The position numbers and the translations under genes are program-made. The notes beneath the pieces are model-generated. The model did no database searches. It worked only from the letters and a program-made list of their open reading frames with translations, and was not told the DNA's origin. Shown piece after piece: positions 1-7,216 of a stretch of DNA of 64,000 nt (the stretch's first letter is position 1; each line of letters opens with the position of its first letter). Where the stretch lies: positions 1 to 64,000 of the forward strand of contig MKUZ01000016.1 in the NCBI GenBank assembly GCA_001899065.1, read 5' to 3'. The stretch comes from Devosia sp. 66-22 (GTDB lineage Bacteria > Pseudomonadota > Alphaproteobacteria > Rhizobiales > Devosiaceae).

Positions 1-74
1 CTGAAGGCTGGTTGGCTTCGCAACCCCAGCTTCTCAGTCCCTCTCCGAATGAACAACCTTCATAGCTTCGACAT

Positions 75-443
75 CTAGCCGGCCCGCCGGCTGAGCGCCC
101 TATGGCAGGCGGCGAGCAGATCGCCGTCTGCAAAGGGCTTGGTGATCACTTCTGCCCCCGCAAGCGGCGTTCCGGCAAAATCGGTCATCGTGGCCGAGCA
201 TACGACGATCGCCGGGCCGGCACTGGCGAGAAGTGCCGCCGTCTCGATCTCCGAGACATCGCGTCCGGGCGGATTGACGATCGCCAGGTCGAAGTCGGCA
301 AAGCGCTCGGCGTGCTTGCGCGCGTCGCCGAAATCGCGAGCAAACACAGCCTGTTCGGCGTTCGCATCCTCCAGAACCCGCTGGATATCCAGGGCGATCA
401 GGGAGACGTCTTCGATTATCAGCAGTCGTTGCCGCGACAGCAT
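75..443 (-). CDS. Single-domain response-regulator receiver protein, degenerate
   Basis: A 122-residue stand-alone CheY-like receiver domain with no output domain. The acidic pair E11-D12 in the first strand and the conserved lysine K102 in a TKPF motif are present. At the phosphoacceptor position there is an asparagine (N57, in IVNPPG) instead of aspartate, so ordinary phosphorylation is unlikely. It may act as a pseudo-receiver that binds a partner. The start is an ATG at 443. It is divergent from the Crp/Fnr gene across 141 bp. The fold call is firm; partner and pathway are unknown. Confidence 0.8.
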   Translation of the reverse strand: MLSRQRLLIIEDVSLIALDIQRVLEDANAEQAVFARDFGDARKHAERFADFDLAIVNPPGRDVSEIETAALLASAGPAIVVCSATMTDFAGTPLAGAEVITKPFADGDLLAACHRALSRRAG

Positions 444-584
444 GGCAGGCCCTCTGTTGGCAGAGCAGGTGCAGCGCTGGGGGCTGAATCGTCATTTAAC
501 AAAGACATGTGCGACGATGCGCAACCCGCATCTGGCGCCTCGCGTTTCAGTTCCATGCAGGTCATGGTGGAGCACCTCTAGATT

Positions 585-1340
585 GTGAGCGTTGTCCTGC
601 CCGTCTCAACCCGTCGTGTTCCCTGTGAGCATTGCCCGCTCCGCGCGATGACCCAGTTCCGGGCCTTCACGCCGGACGAGCTGAAATTCGTCTCTGGGTT
701 CAAGCGCGGTGAGCTCGTGGCCGAGACCGGCGCGACAATTCTTGCCGAAGGCGCGCACAGCGCACAGCTCTTCACGCTGCTGTCGGGTTGGGCCTTCCGC
801 TTCAAGACGCTCGAGGACGGGCGGCGGCAGATTCTGAACTACGTCCTGCCGGGCGATCTGATCGGTCTGCAGGGGTCGATCATCGGGGCCATGGAGCATT
901 CGGTCGAAGCCCTGTCGCCGGTTGTGCTGTGCGTCTTCCAGCGTGACGGGCTGGGCGATCTCTACAAGAAGCAGCCCGGCCTCAGTTTCGACGTCACCTG
1001 GATCGCGGCGCGCGAGGAGCGGATGCTCGACGAGCATCTGCTCAGCGTCGGCCGGCGCACCGCCACCGAGCGCGCGGCCTACCTCGTCGCCTTCCTGCAT
1101 CAGCGGGCTTCCGCCGTCGGGCTCACCGAGAACAAGCAGCTCCTCATTCCCATCACCCAGCAGCATGTCGCCGACACGCTGGGCCTGTCGATCGTCCACA
1201 CCAACAAGACCCTGCGCAAGCTGGTCGAGCGCAAGCTCATTCGCTGGCACGACCGTGCCTGCGAAGTGATGGATGTCGAAGGTCTGATGGAGGTAGCGGG
1301 CTGGGAAGGTCTGCCCGAGCGACGGCGACCTCTCATCTAG
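585..1340 (+). CDS. Crp/Fnr family transcriptional regulator
   Basis: A 251-residue regulator with an N-terminal cyclic-nucleotide-binding-type beta barrel (about residues 30-150) and a C-terminal winged helix (about 165-235, with the QQHVADTLGLS helix). Near the N-terminus is a C14-x2-C17 pair in a PCEHCPLR context, as seen in FNR/FixK-like proteins, but not the four-cysteine iron-sulfur arrangement of FNR. The start is GTG at 585, with a weak GGAG about 14 bases upstream, so the exact start is uncertain. It is a lone gene divergent from the receiver protein. The ligand or signal cannot be read from the sequence. Confidence 0.88.
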   Translation: MSVVLPVSTRRVPCEHCPLRAMTQFRAFTPDELKFVSGFKRGELVAETGATILAEGAHSAQLFTLLSGWAFRFKTLEDGRRQILNYVLPGDLIGLQGSIIGAMEHSVEALSPVVLCVFQRDGLGDLYKKQPGLSFDVTWIAAREERMLDEHLLSVGRRTATERAAYLVAFLHQRASAVGLTENKQLLIPITQQHVADTLGLSIVHTNKTLRKLVERKLIRWHDRACEVMDVEGLMEVAGWEGLPERRRPLI

Positions 1341-1392
1341 GGCGTCGTCCAGTCCGTCGTCGGTGGGCGGTGCACTGATGCGCCCATGAGAA

Positions 1393-1419
1393 AGCCCGCC
1401 CGGGATCGCCGGACGGGCT
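1393..1419 (-). terminator. Rho-independent-type terminator of the leftward stress genes
   Basis: An inverted repeat with arms AGCCCGCCCGG and CCGGACGGGCT (one mismatch) and a five-base loop. On the minus strand it is followed by TTTCTC. It lies between the convergent Crp/Fnr gene and the 77-residue stress protein gene and should end leftward transcription. Confidence 0.55.
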
Positions 1420-1447
1420 CCAATTGGTTCGCTTTGTGCTGGACGTC

Positions 1448-1681
1448 CTACAGGCTCGACGCGCCGGCTTCGACCGGCTCCTGGCCCATCTTGCGCAGGG
1501 CCTGCTCGATCGCCTTGAGATCCTCGCCGTCGTCGCCATCCACGGCGGTCATGCCCTCCGTGGCGCTGCGCTCCTTGCTGAGCGAGTCGGCTTCGAGCTG
1601 GCGGAGAATCTCCACCTTTTCCTCGGCGTCCAGTTCGTTGTCCTTAAGGATAGTCACGATCCGCCGTTTGATATGAGACAT
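1448..1681 (-). CDS. Small hypothetical acidic protein (EcfG regulon candidate)
   Basis: A 77-residue soluble, acidic protein that begins MSHIKRRIVTILKD and looks largely helical in the first half. No family was recognised. The start at 1681 was chosen over the longer frame because a strong GAGAGG ribosome-binding site lies just upstream, and because the EcfG-type promoter at 1730-1754 would fall inside the longer version. The promoter placement suggests it is made on entry into general stress. The function is unknown. Confidence 0.75.
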   Translation of the reverse strand: MSHIKRRIVTILKDNELDAEEKVEILRQLEADSLSKERSATEGMTAVDGDDGEDLKAIEQALRKMGQEPVEAGASSL

Positions 1682-1729
1682 GGCAAATCCTCTCGGGTTT
1701 CCACCCTCGGTTTCTGAGGGCCTGCTATC

Positions 1730-1754
1730 AACGGGCAAGCCTGTGCCGGGTTCC
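1730..1754 (-). promoter_or_regulatory. EcfG-type general stress promoter
   Basis: On the minus strand: GGAAC (1754-1750), 16 bases, then CGTT (1733-1730). This is a perfect match to the alphaproteobacterial EcfG consensus GGAAC-N16/17-CGTT. The -10 element lies about 48 bases upstream of the 77-residue protein start, and the site overlaps only the gap after the YqjE-like gene. Confidence 0.8.
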
Positions 1755-1757
1755 GCC

Positions 1758-2198
1758 TCAGTGCCTGTCGCGGAGGGCCTTCGATTGCAGCAGGGAGTAG
1801 ATCGCGGCGGCCGCGCCGCCGGCGGGAACGCCCACGCGCTTGAGCATGGGCAGGATCAACGGCACGGCCGTAATGGCCGCCGTTGTGATCAGCGCCGTCA
1901 TTTCGGCGCGGTGCTTCTTTTCCGCGTCATTGTGGGCTTCCACCGTCGCGCGGAAGTGAAACACCGCATAGACGACGAGTCCGACCAGCAACGCCGCGCC
2001 GGCAATGACCAGCGGCGCCACGATCGGTCCAAGCGCCAGCGTCAGCGCGTTGTTGATGGCGACCAGGATGAAGCTGATCGCGATCAACCCCAGTACGCCC
2101 AGCGTGCCCCACAGCGCCGCCTGCCGCTTCAGCCGCTCCTTGAGCGACGCTGCCTCGAGGCCCAGCAGGGCTCCGAGTGGCCCCAATAGAGCGAGCAT
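1758..2198 (-). CDS. YqjE-like / holin superfamily III-type membrane protein
   Basis: A 146-residue membrane protein with two adjacent hydrophobic segments (about residues 28-50 and 54-80), a charged middle (HNDAEKKHRAE) and a weakly hydrophobic C-terminal helix. This layout fits the DUF1469/YqjE group, whose genes sit next to DUF883/YqjD genes in E. coli. Here too it follows the DUF883-like gene by one base and is probably translationally coupled to it. Despite the holin family name I see no phage context. It is likely a stress-induced inner-membrane protein of unknown function. Confidence 0.7.
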   Translation of the reverse strand: MLALLGPLGALLGLEAASLKERLKRQAALWGTLGVLGLIAISFILVAINNALTLALGPIVAPLVIAGAALLVGLVVYAVFHFRATVEAHNDAEKKHRAEMTALITTAAITAVPLILPMLKRVGVPAGGAAAAIYSLLQSKALRDRH

Positions 2199-2199
2199 C

Positions 2200-2598
2200 T
2201 CAGCGCGTCACGACGGCGAGGATGAAGCCCAGCGCCAGCGCGCCGGCGACGGCCGTCAGCGGCTTTTCGCGGATGGTATCCTTGATCTGCTTTTCGAAGG
2301 CGTTGAACTCGTCCTGGGCGGACTCGATCATCTCCTCGCCCTTGTCCTTGAGGGCGGCGGCACGGCGCTTGGCGAGCCCCTGCACTTCGCCGACCTTGTC
2401 CTCGCCCATGCGCTGCAGGGTCTGGGTGATCGACTTGAGGTCGTTCTGCAGCTGGGCGACCTGCGCCTCGAGGTCATCGGGCGCGCTCCGGCGCGGGCGG
2501 CGGGCGCGCGACGCGGTGCCTGCCCCATTGGCCGCGGCGCGGCGCGGCGACGCGTTGGAGGGCGACCGGGCGGGGGCCATGTCTTCGGTATCAGCCAT
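2200..2598 (-). CDS. DUF883 (YqjD/ElaB-like) membrane-anchored protein
   Basis: A 132-residue protein with a basic, disordered N-terminus (residues 1-40, rich in Arg, Ala and Ser), a long amphipathic helix or coiled coil in the middle (LEAQVAQLQNDLKSITQTL region) and a C-terminal glycine-containing hydrophobic anchor (about 112-131). This is the DUF883/YqjD architecture; E. coli YqjD and ElaB bind ribosomes at the inner membrane in stationary phase. The ATG at 2598 follows an AGGAG site and replaces a longer frame. A perfect EcfG promoter lies 33 bases upstream. It is the first gene of a pair with the YqjE-like gene. Confidence 0.82.
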   Translation of the reverse strand: MADTEDMAPARSPSNASPRRAAANGAGTASRARRPRRSAPDDLEAQVAQLQNDLKSITQTLQRMGEDKVGEVQGLAKRRAAALKDKGEEMIESAQDEFNAFEKQIKDTIREKPLTAVAGALALGFILAVVTR

Positions 2599-2630
2599 GA
2601 TGAATGCTCCTGGAAACTGGTTGCCGGAAC

Positions 2631-2655
2631 AACGCTCCAACCGGTGCCCGGTTCC
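2631..2655 (-). promoter_or_regulatory. EcfG-type general stress promoter
   Basis: Minus strand GGAAC (2655-2651), 16 bases, CGTT (2634-2631), a perfect consensus match. It lies 33 bases upstream of the DUF883-like start and should drive that gene plus the YqjE-like gene. Confidence 0.85.
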
Positions 2656-2665
2656 GGCAAAGAAA

Positions 2666-2698
2666 CGCCCCGGTTCGCGGGGGGAGCGAACCGGGGCG
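2666..2698 (-). terminator. Terminator after the DUF3309 gene
   Basis: A perfect 13-bp inverted repeat (CGCCCCGGTTCGC / GCGAACCGGGGCG) with a seven-base loop, followed on the minus strand by a T-rich TTTCTTT. It separates the DUF3309 unit from the next EcfG promoter. Confidence 0.8.
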
Positions 2699-2739
2699 GT
2701 TGAGCGGATCGAAAGGGGGGCGACCTTGGACCCGCTGGC

Positions 2740-2895
2740 TCAGATGCGTCCCATCAAGACAAGGATGATGACGATCACGAGCACGACGCCCAGAATACCG
2801 GAGGGGAAGTAGCCCCAGGAGCGGGAGTACCCCCAGCTCGGTACGGCGCCGATCAGCAGAAGTATCAGAACGATAATGAGAATTGTGCTGAGCAT
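2740..2895 (-). CDS. DUF3309 family small membrane protein
   Basis: A 51-residue, almost entirely hydrophobic protein: one segment at residues 3-18, a WGYSRSWGYFPSG turn, then a second segment to the C-terminus ending LMGRI. The paired WGYS/WGYFPSG turn is characteristic of the DUF3309 family. Start at 2895, preceded by CCAGGAGTACACC. The upstream in-frame extension is discarded because it covers the 55-residue gene. It probably shares a transcript with that gene from the EcfG promoter at 3167-3191. Function unknown. Confidence 0.85.
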   Translation of the reverse strand: MLSTILIIVLILLLIGAVPSWGYSRSWGYFPSGILGVVLVIVIILVLMGRI

Positions 2896-2911
2896 CTTGG
2901 TGTACTCCTGG

Positions 2912-3079
2912 CTAGAAGGCGACGAACAGGAACGCCGCCGCTGCCGCGAGGATGCCGATGGCGGGCACCAGCGCCGCCAGCACAGCGCCAAGATGGACGC
3001 GTCCGTCATAGCCTTCGGGCGACCACGCCATCGCGGCCCGTCCGGCATCTTCCAGAACGTTGATTTCCATCCGTGTCAT
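2912..3079 (-). CDS. 55-residue single-pass membrane protein
   Basis: A short gene reading MTRMEINVLEDAGRAAM, then a small polar region and a C-terminal hydrophobic segment (about residues 31-55, Ala/Leu/Val/Phe-rich) that ends at TAG. An AAGGAT site precedes the ATG. It ends 16 bases before the DUF3309 start on the same strand, so the two likely form one operon behind the EcfG promoter. No family was recognised. Its position and coding-like composition support it. Confidence 0.65.
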   Translation of the reverse strand: MTRMEINVLEDAGRAAMAWSPEGYDGRVHLGAVLAALVPAIGILAAAAAFLFVAF

Positions 3080-3166
3080 TGGCTCGATCCTTGTGTCTTT
3101 TGACCGGCAGGGAGGACGACCGGTCTCCGCTTGGGATGTTGGCGCGCTGACTTGCGCTGGCCCAAC

Positions 3167-3191
3167 AACGGGCCGCGCAGCGGTTGGTTCC
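3167..3191 (-). promoter_or_regulatory. EcfG-type general stress promoter
   Basis: Minus strand GGAAC (3191-3187), 16 bases, CGTT (3170-3167), a perfect consensus match. It sits in the gap between the transglutaminase stop (3221) and the 55-residue gene (3079), with the -10 about 88 bases from that start. Confidence 0.82.
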
Positions 3192-3220
3192 TCTACGTCA
3201 AAAGCAAAGTTGCGGGCCGG

Positions 3221-4099
3221 TCACTCGACCCGGATTACGTCCACCGACTGCTTGGTCTCGTGCCGGCCGGAGGTGCGCAGCACACCCACGATGGGGGAGA
3301 TGTCGGCATAGTCGCGGCCATGTCCGATGGTGATGTGGTCGGCGCCCGCCAGCATGGCGTTGGTGGGGTCGAATTCGAGCCAGCCATCGTGCAACCCGCA
3401 CCACACGCGTACCCAGGCATGCATCGCGTCGGCGCCCTCGAGCCGTGGCTTTCCCTTGGGTGGAATGGTGCGGAGGAACCCCGACACATAGGCCGCCGGA
3501 ATACCGACGCCGCGCAGCCCCGCCACCATCACATGCACGAAGTCCTGGCACACGCCCTTGCGCAGCGTGAAAGCATCGAGCGGCGCGGTGTTCACGTCGG
3601 TCGAGTCCTTGTCGTAGACGAAGTCGCGGTGGATCGAGAGGCACAGATCCATCGCCGCCGCCCGCACCGACGCCGTGCGCTCGACGCTCTTTCGCGCGTA
3701 GTCGGTGATGGCTCGGCTGAAGGCGACGCGCGGGGAGGGGGCGAGGAAGTGGTGCGGCGAGTCCGCGTCGAGCGTCCACAGCGTCGCGAGCTCGCGCTGT
3801 AGGCCCATCAGGTCGGGCGAAAGATCGGCCGGCGGATGCTCGTCCTCCACCGCCACGCGGGCGCTCAGCCGCACGTCGAGGCTGTCATGGTAGCCCGCAT
3901 AGGAAATCGTCGTCACCAGGTTGCCGAAGAAATCGACGAACGACGTTTCACTGTCGGGTCGCGGATCGAACGACACGGCCGACGCCACCACCCGCTGCAC
4001 GCCGGGGATCGATTGCGGCGCCACGCGGATCAGGTGCCGGTCGCCGTGGACGAACCCCTCGTAGTCATAGTGCAGCTCGAGGCGGACGTCGTAGAGCAT
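3221..4099 (-). CDS. Transglutaminase-like cysteine peptidase family protein
   Basis: A 292-residue protein of the COG1305 type: an N-terminal beta domain (bacterial transglutaminase-like N-terminal region, about 1-85) and a papain-fold transglutaminase core. The catalytic triad is visible as C184 (GVCQDF), H227 (MHAWVR) and D244 (EFDPTN). No signal peptide is seen. The start at 4099 lies 5 bases after the stop of the ATP-grasp/alpha-E gene, and the two are surely co-transcribed. In this gene set such proteins are thought to cleave or ligate peptide or isopeptide bonds with the ATP-grasp partner; the substrate is unknown. Confidence 0.9.
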   Translation of the reverse strand: MLYDVRLELHYDYEGFVHGDRHLIRVAPQSIPGVQRVVASAVSFDPRPDSETSFVDFFGNLVTTISYAGYHDSLDVRLSARVAVEDEHPPADLSPDLMGLQRELATLWTLDADSPHHFLAPSPRVAFSRAITDYARKSVERTASVRAAAMDLCLSIHRDFVYDKDSTDVNTAPLDAFTLRKGVCQDFVHVMVAGLRGVGIPAAYVSGFLRTIPPKGKPRLEGADAMHAWVRVWCGLHDGWLEFDPTNAMLAGADHITIGHGRDYADISPIVGVLRTSGRHETKQSVDVIRVE

Positions 4100-4104
4100 G
4101 GCGG

Positions 4105-6513
4105 CTACACGAAGTAGGCGTCGGCAATGAGGCCGGCGAGCCGCGCGATCTCCGCGCCCAGTTCCGCCAGTCGCTCCGGCGTCATGTCCTCGGGCTCGGC
4201 GACGCGCAGCTGCGTGTGCAGTTCGAGCACCGCCCTGGCGGTCACCGACAACTGCCCGTGCTCGATGCCGCCGGGCAGCCGCTCGATCTGTTCGCGCAGC
4301 TCGGCCACCTGGAACAGCACCGAGCGCGGATTGAGTGGGTCGAGCACCAGCAGGTCGAGATAGGAGTTGGCGCCCGCCGCGACATTGTAGCGGCGCCGAT
4401 GCGTCATCACGCTGTCGGCGATCTCGAGCAGCATGTCGAGCGCGCCCTCGGGCGCCTCCCGCCGCGTCAGCCAACCGGTGATCCCGGCGATCTGGATGCC
4501 GCGCTCGAGCCGCCGGCCGATCTCGAGGAAGCGCCACCCGGCGAAGCGGTACATGTTCTCGTGCACGAGGCCGGAGAAGCCGGCGAGCTTGCGCAGCAGC
4601 ACGGTCATGGCGCGCGTCGCGTCGTCGCCCGGCTGGACGCGCGCCGCGAAGTTGCGCGTGGTCTTGCGCAGGTCCGCCAGCGCCAGCCAGCCATCGGGCG
4701 AGAAGCGGTCGCGGATCTGCCCCGCCGAATGCACGGCACTGTCGATGGCGCGCAGCAATCCCTGCGGGATCGGCTCGGCGGCATCGACATCGATGGTGTC
4801 GAGATAGGCGCGCGTGTCCTTGAGGATGGGCAGGTCAGGATTTGACATCTCGGCCAGCCGCACATTGTAGGCGCGCAGGATGCGCACCGTCGCCTCGCAG
4901 CGCTCGGCATAACGGCCGAGCCAGATCAAATTGTCGGCGGCGCGGCTGGGCAGCGAGCCGGCCGAATTGCGCTGCAGCTTCTCGCCCTCCTGCGGCAGCA
5001 GGCTGACCCGCTCTACCGGCCTGCTCGACACCACCCACACATCCGCCGCCTGGCCGCCGCGCTGCATGGCGATCGCTGCCGTATCGAGCGTCGAGCCGAC
5101 GCGTGCGAAGCCCCCCGGCATGATGGTCCAGCCGCGCGCTGTGCGCGCCGCATAGACACGCAGCGTGATCGGCCGCGGCTCGAGCCTGCCGTCGGCATAG
5201 ACCGGCGCCGTCGACAGCGTCACCGGCTCCTGGCCGACGAACATGCCGCCGTCGCTGGCGAGCTTGCGCTTGAGCGCGGCGCGCGGATTGGCCTCGAGGG
5301 TCGCGCCCAGCACTGTGTGCTCGCGATCCTCGATGGCGAGCGTGGTCGAGAAGGCCGGTCCCACCATCATGCGGTCGAGATTGTCGATGACGTGCTGGCG
5401 TTCCTTGTCCTGACCGCACCACCAGGTGGCGATGGTCGGCAACTCGAGCGGCTGGCCGAGCAGCACGTCGCTGAGCCGCGGCATGAAGGCGGCGAGAGCA
5501 CGGGTTTCGAGGATGCCCGAGCCGATGGCATTGACCATCGAGATCGAGCCCTGGCGCAGCGCCTCCACCAGTCCGGGCGTGCCGATGCGGCTGTCGTAGC
5601 GCAGCTCCAGTGGATCGGTGAAGCTCGCATCCATGCGGCGCCACAGCACGCTGACGGGCTTGAGGCCGGCAACCGTGCGCACCATCACCTCGCCGTCCTC
5701 GACCACGAGGTCCTCGCCCTCGAGCAGCATGAAGCCGAGGTAGCGCGCGATATAGGCGTGCTCGAAATAGGTCTCGTTGTGCTGGCCCGGCGTCAGGATG
5801 CCGACGCGGCCATCGTGCCGCCGCGCATCGCCATTGAGCGCATCGCGGAAGTCGCGGAAGAAGCCCGCGAGCCGGTGCACATTCATCTTGGAGTAGATGT
5901 CCGAGAGCGCCCGCGTCGTCGCCACCCGGTTCTCGAGCGCGAAACCGGCGCCGGAGGGGGCTTGCGTGCGGTCGCCCAGCACCCACCAGCCGCCATCGGG
6001 CCCGCGCCCCAGCTCGAAGGCACAAAAATGCAGCCAGTGCCCGCTCGCCGGCTTGATCCCGACTACCGGCCGCAGGAATTCGGGGTTCTGCGCGATCAGT
6101 TCGGGCGGCAGCACGCCTCGGGCCACGAGCAGGTTGTCGCCATAGATGTCGGCCACGAGCCGTTCGAGCACGTCGGCCCGCTGCACCAGCCCGCGCGTGA
6201 TCTGCGCCCATTCGGCCTCGTCGATGATCAGCGGCACATGCGCCAGCGGCCAGGCGCGGTCCTTGCCCGCGGCGCCGTCATATTTGCGGTAGAACACGCC
6301 GGCGTCGCGCAGATATTGGTCGGCGCGGTCGAAGCGATCGCTGAGGCCCTCGGGTCCGAGCTCGTCGAACCCCGCCAGCAGTTCCGCCCAGCCGGGCCGG
6401 ATCGCGCCGGCCGCGTCCTTCATCTCGTCTGGAATTCCGGGAAGCAGGGAATAGTCCGCCGCGATACTCCCTCGCACCGGCTTGGCGGGCTGACGCTGAT
6501 TCCGCTTGTCCAT
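4105..6513 (-). CDS. Circularly permuted ATP-grasp / alpha-E domain fusion protein
   Basis: An 802-residue protein that joins two usually separate families: a circularly permuted ATP-grasp domain (COG2308; about residues 60-490, with TPGQHNETYFEHAY and the conserved NAIGSGILET region) and the helical alpha-E domain (COG2307; about 505-800, starting SRAADNLIWLGRYAERCE). Family knowledge suggests ATP-dependent peptide-bond formation linked to a transglutaminase-type protease. The downstream transglutaminase is coupled (5-base gap). The start is ATG at 6513. The substrate of this system has not been established to my knowledge. Confidence 0.9.
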   Translation of the reverse strand: MDKRNQRQPAKPVRGSIAADYSLLPGIPDEMKDAAGAIRPGWAELLAGFDELGPEGLSDRFDRADQYLRDAGVFYRKYDGAAGKDRAWPLAHVPLIIDEAEWAQITRGLVQRADVLERLVADIYGDNLLVARGVLPPELIAQNPEFLRPVVGIKPASGHWLHFCAFELGRGPDGGWWVLGDRTQAPSGAGFALENRVATTRALSDIYSKMNVHRLAGFFRDFRDALNGDARRHDGRVGILTPGQHNETYFEHAYIARYLGFMLLEGEDLVVEDGEVMVRTVAGLKPVSVLWRRMDASFTDPLELRYDSRIGTPGLVEALRQGSISMVNAIGSGILETRALAAFMPRLSDVLLGQPLELPTIATWWCGQDKERQHVIDNLDRMMVGPAFSTTLAIEDREHTVLGATLEANPRAALKRKLASDGGMFVGQEPVTLSTAPVYADGRLEPRPITLRVYAARTARGWTIMPGGFARVGSTLDTAAIAMQRGGQAADVWVVSSRPVERVSLLPQEGEKLQRNSAGSLPSRAADNLIWLGRYAERCEATVRILRAYNVRLAEMSNPDLPILKDTRAYLDTIDVDAAEPIPQGLLRAIDSAVHSAGQIRDRFSPDGWLALADLRKTTRNFAARVQPGDDATRAMTVLLRKLAGFSGLVHENMYRFAGWRFLEIGRRLERGIQIAGITGWLTRREAPEGALDMLLEIADSVMTHRRRYNVAAGANSYLDLLVLDPLNPRSVLFQVAELREQIERLPGGIEHGQLSVTARAVLELHTQLRVAEPEDMTPERLAELGAEIARLAGLIADAYFV

Positions 6514-6583
6514 CAGCGCATCGCTATCGGAAGTGTGAGGGAGAGCAAGGGGGATTCACGTGCATGGCTGTAGCGGCAGCGAT

Positions 6584-6910
6584 CTAGAGTTCGAGAGACA
6601 GAAAAGAGAGCAGTTGACGATCAATCTCCGTCATCACCTGTTCGCCTGCTGTCCCGACGACTGGTCCAATGCGTTCACGTCGCGTGGTCATCAGCCGATC
6701 GATCTGTACCTGCGAAGGCTTGCGGAGTCCGTTTGCGGCGGATGGCGCCATGTCGACCCGAAGCAGTGAAGCACGTTCCAATGTGCTTGTTATCAGCAGG
6801 AGCATGACCGAATCCGTCTCGCCGAACGTGTCAGACTGGACAATGAGCGCGGGTCTCGGCTTGCCGTAATCGCCCTGCATTGCCGTCGTCACGATATCGC
6901 CGCGCTTCAT
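6584..6910 (-). CDS. MazF/PemK-type endoribonuclease toxin
   Basis: A 108-residue protein beginning MKRGDIVTTAMQGDYGKPRP, the classic MazF/PemK N-terminus with the GDIV strand and KPRPALIVQSD loop. The length is typical for the family. MazF toxins cleave mRNA at short sequences. It overlaps the upstream antitoxin gene by 4 bases (ATGA), as usual for toxin-antitoxin pairs. The pair lies between two parts of the transglutaminase system. Confidence 0.9.
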   Translation of the reverse strand: MKRGDIVTTAMQGDYGKPRPALIVQSDTFGETDSVMLLLITSTLERASLLRVDMAPSAANGLRKPSQVQIDRLMTTRRERIGPVVGTAGEQVMTEIDRQLLSFLSLEL

Positions 6911-7170
6911 TTGCCCTCGTCGGCCGGCCGGCCGATCAGATTTTCATCGCCCTCCAGCTCGGCTAGGGCTTCATCAAGCGCTGCGTCCAGCAAGTCGAGT
7001 TCTTCTCGATTCTTGCGATTGGCCTCGGCGATAATCAGCGACTGGCGGCGCGCTTCTGCTTTGAACTCGGGAGTTTGCGTGTCGATCACCCACTTTTGCA
7101 CGAGCCGCATTCCCTTCGCTCGCATCGTCTCACGATACTTCTGCGCCCTTTGACTCCCTGGCGTTCCCAT
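6907..7170 (-). CDS. Antitoxin of the MazF pair (DUF3018/MazE-like)
   Basis: An 87-residue protein beginning MGTPGSQRAQKYRETMRAKG, rich in Arg and Lys at the N-terminus (probable DNA-binding half) and acidic at the C-terminus (LDAALDEALAELEGDE), which would bind the toxin. This fits the DUF3018 antitoxins that accompany MazF-like toxins. It precedes and overlaps the toxin gene. A perfect palindrome 12 bases upstream is a candidate self-regulatory operator. Confidence 0.82.
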   Translation of the reverse strand: MGTPGSQRAQKYRETMRAKGMRLVQKWVIDTQTPEFKAEARRQSLIIAEANRKNREELDLLDAALDEALAELEGDENLIGRPADEGK

Positions 7171-7181
7171 GACCGTCTCCC

Positions 7182-7193
7182 GTTACATGTAAC
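7182..7193. promoter_or_regulatory. Palindromic operator candidate for the toxin-antitoxin pair
   Basis: A perfect 12-bp palindrome GTTACATGTAAC lies 12 bases upstream of the antitoxin start. Toxin-antitoxin operons usually repress themselves through such sites. Binding is inferred. Confidence 0.55.
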
Positions 7194-7216
7194 AGTAGGC
7201 CCGACGCCGGCGCCGT

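Noticed and set aside
1-74. Imperfect hairpin at the window edge (about 3-33)
   Set aside because: The arms pair poorly with several bulges, and the context upstream is missing, so no call is possible.
565-592. EcfG promoter before the Crp/Fnr gene
   Set aside because: The sequence reads GGAGC-N16-CGTT, not GGAAC, and the implied start of transcription would be inside the coding region.
1758-2198. Phage holin, suggesting a prophage
   Set aside because: The holin name comes from a broad membrane family. The neighbours are stress genes of the YqjD type, and no phage gene is present.
5317-6573. Long plus-strand frame (418 residues) across the ATP-grasp gene
   Set aside because: It lies wholly opposite a well-supported conserved gene and has shadow-like composition.
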